Positions 38,761-47,107 are shown, numbered from the stretch's first letter. The stretch is 64,000 nucleotides of DNA from Jannaschia marina (GCF_013404595.1 NZ_JABVAX010000003.1:124001-188000), one strand, 5' to 3'. Notes: generated by a model from the letters alone, not told the origin. Numbers and translations: made by a program.

Positions 38761-39552
38761 ATGTACGATTTCGAACTGGTGAAACCGTCGACCCTGCAGG
38801 AGGCCGTCGCGGCCCTCAAGGACGACGAGGCACAGGCGCTCGGCGGGGGACAGACGCTCCTGCCGACGATGAAGGCCCGGCTTGCCATGGCCGGCAAGAT
38901 GGTCGCGCTCTCGGGCGTGGCCGAGATCAAGGGCATCTGCACCGACGACGCGGGCCGCATCTGCATCGGGGGCGCGACGACCCATGCGACGGTCGCGCGT
39001 GAGGCTACGGGCTTCCCGGCGCTCGCGTCCCTTGCAGCGCGCATCGGCGATCCTGCGGTCCGGAACCGGGGCACGATCGGCGGCTCGCTCGCTAACAACG
39101 ACCCCTCTGCCTGCTACCCGGCCGGAGCCCTGGCCGCGAACGCCGTGATCGTGACGCCCGACCGGGAGATCGCGGCCGATGACTACTTCCAGGGCATGTT
39201 CGAGACCGCGCTCGACGAGGGCGAGATCATCACCGAGGTGAAATTCCCCGTTCCCGAGGCGGCGGCCTACGAGAAGTTCATCCAACCCGCCTCCCGCTTC
39301 CCGCTGGTCGCGGTCTTCGTGGCCAAGTTCTCGGACGGTGTGCGTGTGGCGGTGACCGGGGCCTCGTCGGACGGTGTCTTCCGCTGGGCCGAGGCCGAGG
39401 CGGCCCTGTCCTCCGACTTCTCGGCCGAGGCGGTCTCCGGGCTCTCCGCGCCGGACGCGGGCGGCATGATTTCCGACCTGCACGGCGACGGGGCCTATCG
39501 CGCCCATCTCGTCAAGGTGATGACGGCACGGGCGGTCAAAGCCGCGCATTGA
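38761..39552 (+). CDS. coxM: Molybdenum hydroxylase FAD subunit, CoxM-like
   Basis: The flavoprotein subunit, 263 residues, shorter than the usual 280-290. It begins MYDFELVKPSTLQEAVAALK and has the two FAD pyrophosphate-binding motifs, AQALGGGQTLLP (residues of about 25-36) and TIGGSLANNDPSACYPA (about 107-123). The C-terminal CO_deh_flav_C domain is present (YEKFIQPASRFPLVAVFVAK). It follows coxL after ten bases, with GGAGA upstream, and its stop overlaps the next gene's TTG start. Confidence 0.92.
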   Translation: MYDFELVKPSTLQEAVAALKDDEAQALGGGQTLLPTMKARLAMAGKMVALSGVAEIKGICTDDAGRICIGGATTHATVAREATGFPALASLAARIGDPAVRNRGTIGGSLANNDPSACYPAGALAANAVIVTPDREIAADDYFQGMFETALDEGEIITEVKFPVPEAAAYEKFIQPASRFPLVAVFVAKFSDGVRVAVTGASSDGVFRWAEAEAALSSDFSAEAVSGLSAPDAGGMISDLHGDGAYRAHLVKVMTARAVKAAH

Positions 39553-40109
39553 CGCCGCAGGAGGTGATGCGGAGCGGGCAGTGGTACGACTGCCTGACAC
39601 CCGCCTATGAGAGCTTGCGGGCGGCTGCACGGGCCGCCTGCCACGCCCACGGCACGCTTCCGCCCGAGGCGCGGGGCTCCATGGCTCCCGAGCTGCGCAG
39701 CCTCTTCGCCGAGGTCGGTGCGGGGGTCTTTATCGAAGCGCCGTTCCATTGCTCCTACGGGGTCAACGTCTCGCTCGGTCCCGGCGTCTATCTCAACGCC
39801 GGCTGCACCCTGCTCGACAGCGCGATGATCACCATCGGCGGTGGGACGATGTGCGGCCCCGGCGTGCAGATCTACACGGCCGATCATCACCGCGACGCCG
39901 CCCGCCGGGCCCAGGGCATCGAGCGCGGCCTCCCGGTCGTCATCGGCAGGAACGTCTGGATCGGGGGTGGCGCGATCGTCTTGCCCGGCGTGACGATCGG
40001 CGAAGGGGCGATTATCGGAGCCGGGTCGGTGGTGACACGCGACGTGGAAAGCGGCGCTCGGGTCGCGGGCAATCCGGAGCGCGCGATCGGGGGATCTGCA
40101 TCCCAATAG
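39549..40109 (+). CDS. Sugar O-acetyltransferase, maltose/nodulation acetyltransferase family
   Basis: A left-handed beta-helix acetyltransferase of 186 residues. The N-terminal Mac domain (MTPQEVMRSGQWYDCLTPAY) precedes hexapeptide repeats VNVSLGPGVYLNAGCTLLD, QIYTADHHRDAARRA with the catalytic histidine, VWIGGGAIVLPGVTIGEGAI and GAGSVVTRDVESG. The TTG start at 39549, overlapping the coxM stop, restores the family's standard N-terminus; the internal ATG at 39567 has AGGAGG only two bases away. The acceptor is unknown. Co-transcription with coxM looks incidental. Confidence 0.87.
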   Translation: MTPQEVMRSGQWYDCLTPAYESLRAAARAACHAHGTLPPEARGSMAPELRSLFAEVGAGVFIEAPFHCSYGVNVSLGPGVYLNAGCTLLDSAMITIGGGTMCGPGVQIYTADHHRDAARRAQGIERGLPVVIGRNVWIGGGAIVLPGVTIGEGAIIGAGSVVTRDVESGARVAGNPERAIGGSASQ

Positions 40110-40114
40110 CGGGC

Positions 40115-40759
40115 CTAGCTGCGAAGACCTTCTGCAACTTCGCAGAGGATGGTCTGCGTGCGATCCGCGAGCGTTCTGATTTCCTCGGCGATGACCATGA
40201 AACCGCGCCCGTCGGCCCCGCTGTTTGAGGCTTCTATCGCGGCGTTGAGTGCGACCATCTGGATGGACCGGCCCACGGAGCGCGCACTTTGCACCGCGCG
40301 GATCGCCTCGCCCCGGTGCGCCGTGTCCACGCGGTCTTGTGCGTCGTTCATCGCCTGGATCATCAGCGTAAGGAAGGCCGTGACCGTTGGATCGACCCTG
40401 TCGAGGCAGAGGGTGCGATAGGCCTCCGGGTCCGGCAGGGCATCGCGGGTGGGCAGCGCATCGGCGGGCAGGGCCGCACGGATTGACGCGACGACCGAGC
40501 GGGCCTCGGCCCGGGCGCGTTCAAGCGACCGCGGCTCCTCGAAACCCACTGCCGCGAGCGCCGCGGCAAATCCGGTGTCGAGCATCGCAAAGGCGCGCTC
40601 GATCCGCGCGACCGCTTCCTTCAGCGTGGCGCGGCGGCCGGAGCAGGTCAGATCGTCCGCGCGCATCGCCTGGATCGTGAGCACGGCGATCCGCGACGGG
40701 CCGACCGCCTGGAAGGTGGTCGCGGCGATATCGCGGAAGCTTGGCGGGCGATCGGTCAT
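40115..40759 (-). CDS. Soluble protein with a chemoreceptor signalling-tip motif
   Basis: A 214-residue cytoplasmic protein without membrane segments, HAMP domain or recognisable sensor domain. Its C-terminal part, residues of about 160-205, closely matches the hairpin tip of methyl-accepting chemotaxis proteins: SVGRSIQMVALNAAIEASNS followed by GADGRGFMVIAEEIRTLADR. The N-terminal half is helical, with SFRDIAATTFQAVGPSRIAV. The helical arms are far shorter than in normal receptors. No che genes lie nearby. It may interact with CheA/CheW elsewhere or be a FIST-like orphan. An upstream TTG at 40786 would add nine residues. Confidence 0.78.
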   Translation of the reverse strand: MTDRPPSFRDIAATTFQAVGPSRIAVLTIQAMRADDLTCSGRRATLKEAVARIERAFAMLDTGFAAALAAVGFEEPRSLERARAEARSVVASIRAALPADALPTRDALPDPEAYRTLCLDRVDPTVTAFLTLMIQAMNDAQDRVDTAHRGEAIRAVQSARSVGRSIQMVALNAAIEASNSGADGRGFMVIAEEIRTLADRTQTILCEVAEGLRS

Positions 40760-40804
40760 GGGACCGTCCTGCCAGAAAGTCGTCAAGACGGGGTTAATCC
40801 GCCG

Positions 40805-41245
40805 TCACGCGACGGTCAGGACGGGCAGCCGTGCCTGATGGGTCACCGATTGGCTGACCGAGCCGAGGGCGAGCGCGCGCAGCGTCCCGAGGCCGCGACG
40901 TCCCATCACGATCAGATCGGCGTCACAGGCGTCGGCGATCGACAGGATGTTCGCGATCGCATCGCCGCGCAGGATGTGGCTGTCGGTCAGGTCCACTCCC
41001 TCCTTGCGGAGAGCGGCGCGGGCCTGCCCGGTCACCTTTGCCCCGGCCTCGGCGATCTGCGCGTCGGTCGGCGGTGCGTCGACGATGGCCCCGTAGGGGG
41101 CCAGTACGACCGGCGGCATATCGGGCTCCGGCGTACTGACCACATGCAGGTCGGCCCCGAGGGCGCGGGTGAGCTCGGCGGCGGCGGTCAGGGCGCGGTC
41201 CGCGTGTTCGGACCCGTCGTAGGCGAGGAGAATCGTCTTGAACAT
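40805..41245 (-). CDS. Universal stress protein UspA family
   Basis: A 146-residue nucleotide-binding stress protein. It begins MFKTILLAYDGSEHADRALT and has the ATP-binding motif G-2x-G-9x-G(S/T) as GRRGLGTLRALALGSVSQSV, followed by LPVLTVA. The ATP motif is intact, so it belongs to the ATP-binding Usp class. It is a single gene on the minus strand between the tip-like protein and infC. The regulating stress is not visible in the sequence. Confidence 0.93.
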   Translation of the reverse strand: MFKTILLAYDGSEHADRALTAAAELTRALGADLHVVSTPEPDMPPVVLAPYGAIVDAPPTDAQIAEAGAKVTGQARAALRKEGVDLTDSHILRGDAIANILSIADACDADLIVMGRRGLGTLRALALGSVSQSVTHQARLPVLTVA

Positions 41246-41340
41246 GGGGGGTGCCTCCAGTCATTTCTTTGGGCGGAAGATGCGCCGTGCGGACCGCCCG
41301 AGCCATGATCCATATCAATCGTCGCCCCGATCGCGGGCAA

Positions 41341-41365
41341 GAAAAAGGGCACCCGAAGGTGCCCC
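41341..41365 (-). terminator. Intrinsic terminator of infC
   Basis: Stem GGGCACC/GGTGCCC with a TTCG tetraloop on the minus strand, followed by five T, 27 bases after the infC stop. Confidence 0.9.
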
Positions 41366-41391
41366 GTTCGATGCCTGTTCCGAGCGGCGAC

Positions 41392-41937
41392 CTAACGCTG
41401 AGTCGGCCCGATCATCATCACCATCTGGCGGCCTTCCATCTTGGGGAAGTTCTCGACCTTGCCGATCTCCTTGGTGTCCTCGGCCACACGCTCCAGAAGC
41501 TCGCGCCCGAGGTTCTGGTGCGCCATCTCGCGACCGCGGAAGCGGAGCGTGACCTTCACCTTGTCGCCGTTCTCGAGGAAGCGGAACACGTTGCGCATCT
41601 TGACGTCGTAATCGTTCGTATCCGTGTTCGGACGGAACTTCACTTCCTTGATGTCGATCGTCTTCTGGCGCTTGCGGGCCTCGGCCTCTTTCTTCTGGGT
41701 TTCGTATTTGAACTTGCCGAAATCCATGATCTTGCAGACGGGCGGCGTGGCATTCGGGCTGATCTCGACGAGGTCGAGCCCGGCATCCTCGGCCATCTGG
41801 CGCGCGCGCGAGGGGCTGACGACGCCCACGTTCTCGCCTTCGGGGCCGATCAGGCGGATCTCGACGGCGCGGATGCGATCGTTGACGCGGGGGCCGGTGT
41901 CGCGCTGCGGGGGCGCGTTATGGGGTCTGCGGGCGAT
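41392..41937 (-). CDS. infC: Translation initiation factor IF-3, ATC start codon
   Basis: IF-3 splits ribosomes and checks start codons. The 181-residue protein includes the N-domain [20 protein letters not shown], then [20 protein letters not shown], the linker and the C-domain ending [13 protein letters not shown]. No ATG, GTG or TTG occurs in frame upstream of residue 37, yet homology begins at once after an ATC codon at 41937 preceded by AAAGGA eight bases away. ATC is therefore the probable start. In E. coli, infC starts with AUU and IF-3 represses its own translation by rejecting that codon; the same control is likely here. A GTG at 41829 would truncate the N-domain. Confidence 0.93.
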   Translation of the reverse strand: MARRPHNAPPQRDTGPRVNDRIRAVEIRLIGPEGENVGVVSPSRARQMAEDAGLDLVEISPNATPPVCKIMDFGKFKYETQKKEAEARKRQKTIDIKEVKFRPNTDTNDYDVKMRNVFRFLENGDKVKVTLRFRGREMAHQNLGRELLERVAEDTKEIGKVENFPKMEGRQMVMMIGPTQR

Positions 41938-42113
41938 GGTGGTGGTCCTTTCGGGATATTGAATTAGGTCGTTAATCTAGCGCCGGATCGGAGCCGCTTC
42001 AAGGCGGGACGGGCGGCGATTCGTCGGTCCGGCAGCCGGTCCTGCATGGTGATTGTCCTCGATGCGGCAATGCGGCAAGAGCGGGTGCACACAACCACCT
42101 TGGGGAGAGTCTC

Positions 42114-43052
42114 ATGTCACGTAATGTTATCGTCGGTCTGGCCGTTCTGGTCGTCGCGGCCCTTGCCTGGATTTTCCTGTCCGGCGCGCCGGAGGAAACC
42201 GCCGTCGATCAGACCGCGGAAGATGCCGCCACCGCCACCGAAGAGATCGCGGAAGACACCGCCGAAACCGCGAGCGAGGCGGCCGATGCGGCTGCAGCCG
42301 AAGCGGAAGCCGCCGGCGAGGCCGCCGCGGACGCCACCGAAGAGGCCGCCGCTGAGGCCGGAGAAGCTGCGGCGACACTGACCGAAGAGGCCGGGGATGC
42401 CGTCGAGGGCGCGGCCGCCGCGCTGACCGAGGCGACCGAGGGAGCCGCCGACGCGGTCACCGATGCCGCCGAGAGCCTGGCCGACACGGCAACCGGTGCC
42501 GCCGATGTCGCCGCCGACGCGACGGAGGAGGCCGTGACCGAGGCAGGCGAGGCAGCCGATGCGACCGCCGATGCCGTCGAAGGTGCCGCGGCCGACGCCG
42601 GGGATGCCGCCGAAACCGCGGCTGCCGAAGCGGATGCTGCAGCCGACGCGGCGGCGGATGCGGTCGTCGGCGAAACCGAGGGCTCCGGCGATGCGGAGGT
42701 CACGACCGAAGCCACGCCCGAGGCTGATGCCGACACGGCGGCAACGACAGAGACGACGGCCCCGGACGCCGAGGCGACGACCGAAACCACAGCTTCGACC
42801 GGCGATGTCGGAGAGGCTGCCGATGCTGCGACCGAGGGCACCGAAGCTCCGGCCGCTGCCGAAGCGGATCTCGACACGCTGCTGACGCCCGAAGGCTTCG
42901 ATGCCGATGCGTTGATCGAATACGTCGACGGCTCGGACCTGAACGCGCTCGCCAAGACGTCGCTCACCACCGCGATCGAGTCCGCCCGGGACAACCCGGA
43001 GCTTATCGACGGCGTGATCGAGCAGGTGAAGACTCGCCTCGAGATCGAGTGA
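42114..43052 (+). CDS. Membrane-anchored Ala/Glu/Thr-rich protein
   Basis: A 312-residue protein with an N-terminal membrane anchor (VIVGLAVLVVAALAWIFLSG, residues 5-24). About 230 residues of acidic low-complexity sequence follow, with short repeats of the type ADAVEGAAADAGDAAETAAA. A small ordered C-terminal region covers about 255-312 (LDTLLTPEGFDADALIEYVD, TAIESARDNPELIDGVIEQV). The acidic part has the periodicity of a long helix resembling LEA-like or apolipoprotein-like repeats. GGGAG lies upstream of the ATG. No known family was recognised. Confidence 0.78.
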   Translation: MSRNVIVGLAVLVVAALAWIFLSGAPEETAVDQTAEDAATATEEIAEDTAETASEAADAAAAEAEAAGEAAADATEEAAAEAGEAAATLTEEAGDAVEGAAAALTEATEGAADAVTDAAESLADTATGAADVAADATEEAVTEAGEAADATADAVEGAAADAGDAAETAAAEADAAADAAADAVVGETEGSGDAEVTTEATPEADADTAATTETTAPDAEATTETTASTGDVGEAADAATEGTEAPAAAEADLDTLLTPEGFDADALIEYVDGSDLNALAKTSLTTAIESARDNPELIDGVIEQVKTRLEIE

Positions 43053-43070
43053 TCGTCACCTCTATCGTCG

Positions 43071-43103
43071 AAGGGCCGCGCGAGGCATCGCGCGGCCCTT
43101 TTT
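43071..43103 (+). terminator. Intrinsic terminator of the Ala/Glu/Thr-rich gene
   Basis: Stem AAGGGCCGCGCGA/TCGCGCGGCCCTT with a four-base loop, followed by a T-run. Confidence 0.9.
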
Positions 43104-43152
43104 CGTTGCCAGACCGAGGGGCACGCGCGCATCCTGCCGCGAGGAGGTCGCG

Positions 43153-43842
43153 ATGATCGAGGAACCGAAGCCGCTGCGGATCGCGCGCGACCTGCGCCGG
43201 CCCACCCAGGAACAGATCGACGCGTTGCGCGGGTATCCCACGGGGTTCGTGCTCGATGCGATGCTTGGGGCGGGGGCGATGGCGGCGGCGATCTCTCCGT
43301 GTCCCGGGCTGGAGGCGGCGGTCTGCGGCCCGGCCCTGGTGGCGGGCAACCGGCCCGGCGACCTTCTGGCGACGCTTGCGGCGATCCATTTCGTGCGGCC
43401 GGGTGACGTCGTCGTGGCCTCCGCGGAGGGCTATCTCGGATGCGCCGCCGCCGGCGACCGTGCCCTGGGGATGCTGCGCAACGCGGGAGCCGCGGGGTTC
43501 GTGACGGATGGTGCCTTGCGCGATCACGCCGGGCTCCTCGCCGTCGGCCTGCCGGCATGGTGCGCGGGGCTGACCCCCGGCTCGCCGGTCGCGCGGGGGC
43601 CGGGGACACTGGGCCTGCCGGCCAATGTCGGCGGCCAAAGGGTGGAGAACGGCGACATGATCGTCGCCGATGCGGACGGCGTGGTCGTCGTCCCCTTCGG
43701 CATGATCGACACCGTGACCGTCGCCGTGGCGGATGTGGCTGCGGCGGAGACCGCGCTCGATGCAGAAGTGGCGGACGGACTTTGTGAGCTCGGTCTCATC
43801 GCCGAGATGCTGGAGCGTGGCGACGACGTGGAGTGGGTCTGA
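43153..43842 (+). CDS. RraA-like / HMG aldolase family protein
   Basis: A 229-residue member of the RraA fold family. It has GFVLDAMLGAGAMAAAISPC, ALVAGNRPGDLLATLAAIHF, RPGDVVVASAEGYLGCAAAG, the GFVTDGALRDHAGL motif (the D-G-x-x-R-D signature, here DGALRD), and ENGDMIVADADGVVVVPFGM. In this family the conserved Arg-Asp pair is used by class II pyruvate aldolases; RraA proper inhibits RNase E. A metabolic aldolase or decarboxylase is more likely in an alphaproteobacterium. GAGGAGG lies upstream of the ATG. Confidence 0.85.
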   Translation: MIEEPKPLRIARDLRRPTQEQIDALRGYPTGFVLDAMLGAGAMAAAISPCPGLEAAVCGPALVAGNRPGDLLATLAAIHFVRPGDVVVASAEGYLGCAAAGDRALGMLRNAGAAGFVTDGALRDHAGLLAVGLPAWCAGLTPGSPVARGPGTLGLPANVGGQRVENGDMIVADADGVVVVPFGMIDTVTVAVADVAAAETALDAEVADGLCELGLIAEMLERGDDVEWV

Positions 43843-44234
43843 GGGCAGGCCGTGCGGCATCGCGCGTGACGCGCGTCGGTACCTTTGTCGAGCTTGCCGT
43901 GGGCGATAGCGGATTTCTTGTTGCTCGCCCGAAAGGAGAGAGGTGGCCCGTCCCGCCGTTCGGCGGGCGGTCGCGAATCCATCCACGGTCGCTCGTCGCC
44001 TACTCCCCGAGGCTTCCGGGATTGTCGGCCATGACGCTGCGCTTCACGAGATCCCCGGCATGCGGGCCATGACGCGGACCGGACGTTCATCCGTTCGGTG
44101 CCGCCGCGAGAGCCAGCGGGCCGGACCCGGTGGTGCCTTCGGTGGTTCACCCTCTGTCAGTCTGTCCCTGCCCAGGCGATCGACAGAGCACTCTGACCGA
44201 ACTCGCACTGGACCCACATCCATACGATCACGCC
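43843..44234. other. 392-base gap without a convincing gene
   Basis: No open frame here shows homology or consistent codon bias. One plus-strand frame starts at a GTG at 43943 after AAAGGAG and reads VARPAVRRAVANPSTVARRL for about 60 plausible codons. It then turns Ser/Arg/Thr-rich, running past 44234 into the antisense of the nuclease gene. It may be a decayed gene end. Placed at the edge of the restriction-modification pair, the gap may mark an insertion junction. Confidence 0.45.
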
Positions 44235-44780
44235 TTACGTCAGAAACATCTGATGATATCGCACCAGCCGCGAGAAATGCGCGTCGAGGGATTTCTTCAG
44301 ATGCGGGGCGTTCTTGACCGTCAGGATGTAGTCGACCAGCAGCTCATATTGGTTGATCTGTCGGGCGAGGCGACGGTCGGGTGTGAGCCGATCGAGTCGC
44401 TCCCGCTCGGGGATGACCTGGACGGTCTGGCCCGGTTCGGGTGGCGGATCGACGGGCAGGGCATCGGAGAGCGCGGCCCCGTTCATCAGGGGCAGGATCG
44501 CGTCGAAATGGGCGAAGACGCGGCGCTCCATCGCGGCGATCTCGGCACGGCCCTCGACTTCCCAGGCGCGCACGAAGGCAACCTCCCAGACGTCGATCTG
44601 GCGATTGGCGATCACGTCGGAGCGCGCCGAGGTCAGGTGCCGGCGGACGCGGCTGCGGATGCCGTCGACAGATTGACCGACGTAGATCGGCTGCCCGTCG
44701 AGGTCGCAGAGCGCGTAGACGCCGGTGGCATCGGTGAGGCCGGCGAGGGCCTGTTTGCGAAAGGCCTGTTCGGCGCTCAT
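44235..44780 (-). CDS. GIY-YIG nuclease, probable type II restriction enzyme
   Basis: A 181-residue endonuclease. The GIY-YIG core is GVYALCDLDGQPIYVGQSVD (residues of about 19-38), with the conserved arginine region GIRSRVRRHLTSARSD and the metal-binding glutamate probably in AAMERRVFAHFDAI. The C-terminal part, from about residue 110, is not from a domain I recognise (RRLARQINQYELLVDYILTV). Its ATG overlaps the stop of the cytosine methyltransferase gene (ATGA), which argues for a restriction-modification pair with the methylase translated first. Known GIY-YIG restriction enzymes are Eco29kI and Hpy188I; this protein is smaller than Eco29kI. The recognition site is unknown. Confidence 0.8.
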   Translation of the reverse strand: MSAEQAFRKQALAGLTDATGVYALCDLDGQPIYVGQSVDGIRSRVRRHLTSARSDVIANRQIDVWEVAFVRAWEVEGRAEIAAMERRVFAHFDAILPLMNGAALSDALPVDPPPEPGQTVQVIPERERLDRLTPDRRLARQINQYELLVDYILTVKNAPHLKKSLDAHFSRLVRYHQMFLT

Positions 44781-45928
44781 GTGGCGGGCAGGAGCGCGCG
44801 GGCGAGGACGGGCTGGAACAGCGTCTCGTCGAGGTAGCGGACGACCGGAACCGCGACGCCGTCGCCGGCTACCTTGTAGGCGGCGTTGTAGTTCGCGGGC
44901 ATCCGGTAGCCGTCGGGCAGGCCCATGAGGCGCGCGGCCTCCCGCGTCGACAGGAGGCGGGCGCGGAGCTTGCGCCCCTCGACGAGCAGCAGTGTCTGGC
45001 GCGAGGAGCCGCCCGCGGGCGTGCGCAGGCAGCCGGCGATGCCGTCGAAGCGGACCTCCGCGCGCTGGCGCGTGCCGCCGGCCGGGTCGGGGCGGCCACG
45101 GCGGTAGAGCGTGCCGACCTGCAGGCCCCCGGCGGCGCGGGCGGAGCGGAGGCGCGCAAGGCTCGGCGGCGACATCATCGTGGTGAGCGCACGGCGCATC
45201 GAAGCGTCGAACCAGGGCGTATCGGGCGCGGCGTCGATCATCCGCGCGAGGCTCGGGGCGGGGGCCGTTGGAGGGGCATGTCGCCACCAGAGCCAACGTT
45301 TGCGCAGGACGGCGGGGGCCCGGACGACGAATTCGGCAAGCCGCCGGGTGTGGTACGGGCCCGAGGGTGCAGGCGTCGTAAGGCCAGCGACGTCGAGGTC
45401 GTCGCGCGCGCAGACCACGAAGAGGCGGGGCCGGCTCTGGGGCAGGAAGTCACGGGCGTCGATCTCGAGCGCGCCGACACGGTAGCCCAGATCCGAGAGG
45501 GCCGTGACGACGGCGGCGAAGTCGCGGTCGCCGTTTCGGGTGACGAGGCCCATGACGTTCTCGAAGGCGATGAGGGCCGGCGCGTGGCCCGCCTCGATCG
45601 CCGGGCGGATCGCGTCGATCCAGGTGAGGAAGACGCCGCTGCGCAGGCCGTTGAGGCCGCTGCCGTTGCCGGCGAGGCTGAAATCCTGGCAGGGAGAGGA
45701 CGCCCAGTAGAGGTCGATCGGCTGCCGCAGGAGCATCGGGTCGAGCGTGGCCACATCGCCCTCGACGAGGCCGTCTGTGCCGAAGTTGTCGGCGTAGACT
45801 GCGCATTTCATCGGGTCGATGTCATTGGCGAAGGCGCAGTCCCAGGTGCCGGACAGGGCCGCGCGCACCATGCCGCCGCCCGCGAAGAACTCGGCATATC
45901 TGGGGGGCATTCGGGTGTCGCGGGGCAT
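44777..45928 (-). CDS. DNA cytosine-5 methyltransferase of a type II restriction system
   Basis: A 383-residue C5 methyltransferase. Motifs appear in order: I in YAEFFAGGGMVRAALSG, II/III around FANDIDPMKCAVYADNFG, IV with the catalytic cysteine in YWASSPCQDFSLAGNGSG, VI in IAFENVMGLVTRNGD, VIII in FLPQSRPRLFVVCARDD, and IX/X in LMGLPDGYRMPANYNAAYKV followed by AGDGVAVPVV. A target-recognition domain of about 120 residues lies between VIII and IX. An alternative ATG at 45910 would drop six residues. It is upstream of and coupled to the GIY-YIG nuclease gene. No C-protein gene is present. Confidence 0.92.
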   Translation of the reverse strand: MPRDTRMPPRYAEFFAGGGMVRAALSGTWDCAFANDIDPMKCAVYADNFGTDGLVEGDVATLDPMLLRQPIDLYWASSPCQDFSLAGNGSGLNGLRSGVFLTWIDAIRPAIEAGHAPALIAFENVMGLVTRNGDRDFAAVVTALSDLGYRVGALEIDARDFLPQSRPRLFVVCARDDLDVAGLTTPAPSGPYHTRRLAEFVVRAPAVLRKRWLWWRHAPPTAPAPSLARMIDAAPDTPWFDASMRRALTTMMSPPSLARLRSARAAGGLQVGTLYRRGRPDPAGGTRQRAEVRFDGIAGCLRTPAGGSSRQTLLLVEGRKLRARLLSTREAARLMGLPDGYRMPANYNAAYKVAGDGVAVPVVRYLDETLFQPVLARALLPAT

Positions 45929-45973
45929 GATCTTGTGTAGGTCGGCGGACCGCGCCTGTCGAGGTGCGGCGGG

Positions 45974-47107
45974 CTATTCCGCCGCCGCCTGCGCGCCTTC
46001 GGCCTCGATCTCGGCGGCGCGCTTCTCGACCTGCTCGACGATGTGGTCGATCATCTGATCGTTGGACATCTTGTGGCTCTGCTTGCCCGCCAGATAGACC
46101 ATGCCCGATCCGTTGCCGCCGCCGGTGAAGCCCACGTCGGTCATAAGCGCCTCGCCCGGGCCGTTGACGACACAGCCGATGATCGAGAGCGACATGGGCG
46201 TCTTGATGTGCTCCAGCCGCGTCTCCAGCTTCTCGACCGTCTTGATGACGTCGAAGCCCTGCCGCGCGCAGGAGGGGCAGGAGATGATGTTCACGCCGCG
46301 GTGGCGCAGGCCGAGCGATTTCAGGATCTCGTAGCCGACCTTCACCTCCTCGACCGGATCGGCCGAGAGGCTGACGCGGACGGTGTCGCCGATGCCCATC
46401 CACAGCAGGTTGCCGAGCCCGATGGCCGATTTGATCGTGCCGGAGGTCAGGCCACCGGCTTCGGTGATGCCGAGGTGAATAGGCGCGTCGGTGGCCTCGG
46501 CCAGGCCCTGGTAGGCGGCGGCGGCCATGAAGACGTCGGACGCCTTGCAGGAAATCTTGAACTCGTGGAAGTCGTTATCCTGCAGGATGCGGATATGGTC
46601 GAGGCCGCTTTCGATCATCGCGTCGGGCGTGGGTTCGCCGTATTTCTCGAGCAGATGCTTTTCCAGCGACCCCGCGTTCACCCCGATCCGGATAGAGCAC
46701 TGATGATCGCGGGCGGCCTGGATGACCTCCTTCACGCGGTCGGGCGAGCCGATGTTGCCGGGGTTGATCCGCAGGCAGGCGGCCCCGGCCTCGGCGGCCT
46801 CGATCCCGCGGCGGTAGTGGAAATGGATGTCGGCGACGAGGGGCACCGGGCTTTCGCGCACGATTTCCCGGAGGGCCTTCGACGAGGCCTCGTCGGGGAC
46901 GGAGACGCGGACGATATCGGCTCCGGCTTCGGCTGCGGCCTGCACCTGGGCGATCGTCGCGGGCACATCGGTCGTCAGCGTGTTCGTCATCGTCTGGACG
47001 GAGATCGGAGCATCACCGCCCACCGGGACGTCGCCGACCATGATCCGGCGGGATTTGCGGCGGTCGATCTGACGCCAGGGGCGGATGGAATGGAGGGTGT
47101 CGTGCAT
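45974..47107 (-). CDS. ispG: 4-hydroxy-3-methylbut-2-enyl diphosphate synthase (flavodoxin)
   Basis: IspG converts MEcPP to HMBPP in the MEP isoprenoid pathway using a [4Fe-4S] cluster. The 377-residue protein has [48 protein letters not shown], and the C-terminal cluster cysteines in [20 protein letters not shown] and [13 protein letters not shown], plus [20 protein letters not shown]. It is the bacterial two-domain form. The restriction-modification pair follows it on the same strand after 45 bases. Confidence 0.97.
   Translation of the reverse strand: MHDTLHSIRPWRQIDRRKSRRIMVGDVPVGGDAPISVQTMTNTLTTDVPATIAQVQAAAEAGADIVRVSVPDEASSKALREIVRESPVPLVADIHFHYRRGIEAAEAGAACLRINPGNIGSPDRVKEVIQAARDHQCSIRIGVNAGSLEKHLLEKYGEPTPDAMIESGLDHIRILQDNDFHEFKISCKASDVFMAAAAYQGLAEATDAPIHLGITEAGGLTSGTIKSAIGLGNLLWMGIGDTVRVSLSADPVEEVKVGYEILKSLGLRHRGVNIISCPSCARQGFDVIKTVEKLETRLEHIKTPMSLSIIGCVVNGPGEALMTDVGFTGGGNGSGMVYLAGKQSHKMSNDQMIDHIVEQVEKRAAEIEAEGAQAAAE

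Noticed and set aside
36270..39098. A 942-codon open frame antisense to coxL and coxM
   Set aside because: It is a shadow of the highly conserved hydroxylase genes, rich in His, Arg, Gly and Val, as expected of an antisense frame.
35765..39552. Naming the enzyme a CO dehydrogenase outright
   Set aside because: The form II motif and gene order do not support CO as the substrate; cox symbols are used only for subunit type.
43943..44317. A 124-codon plus-strand frame with a good ribosome site
   Set aside because: Only about the first 60 codons look protein-like and the end is antisense to the nuclease gene; kept only as a possible remnant.
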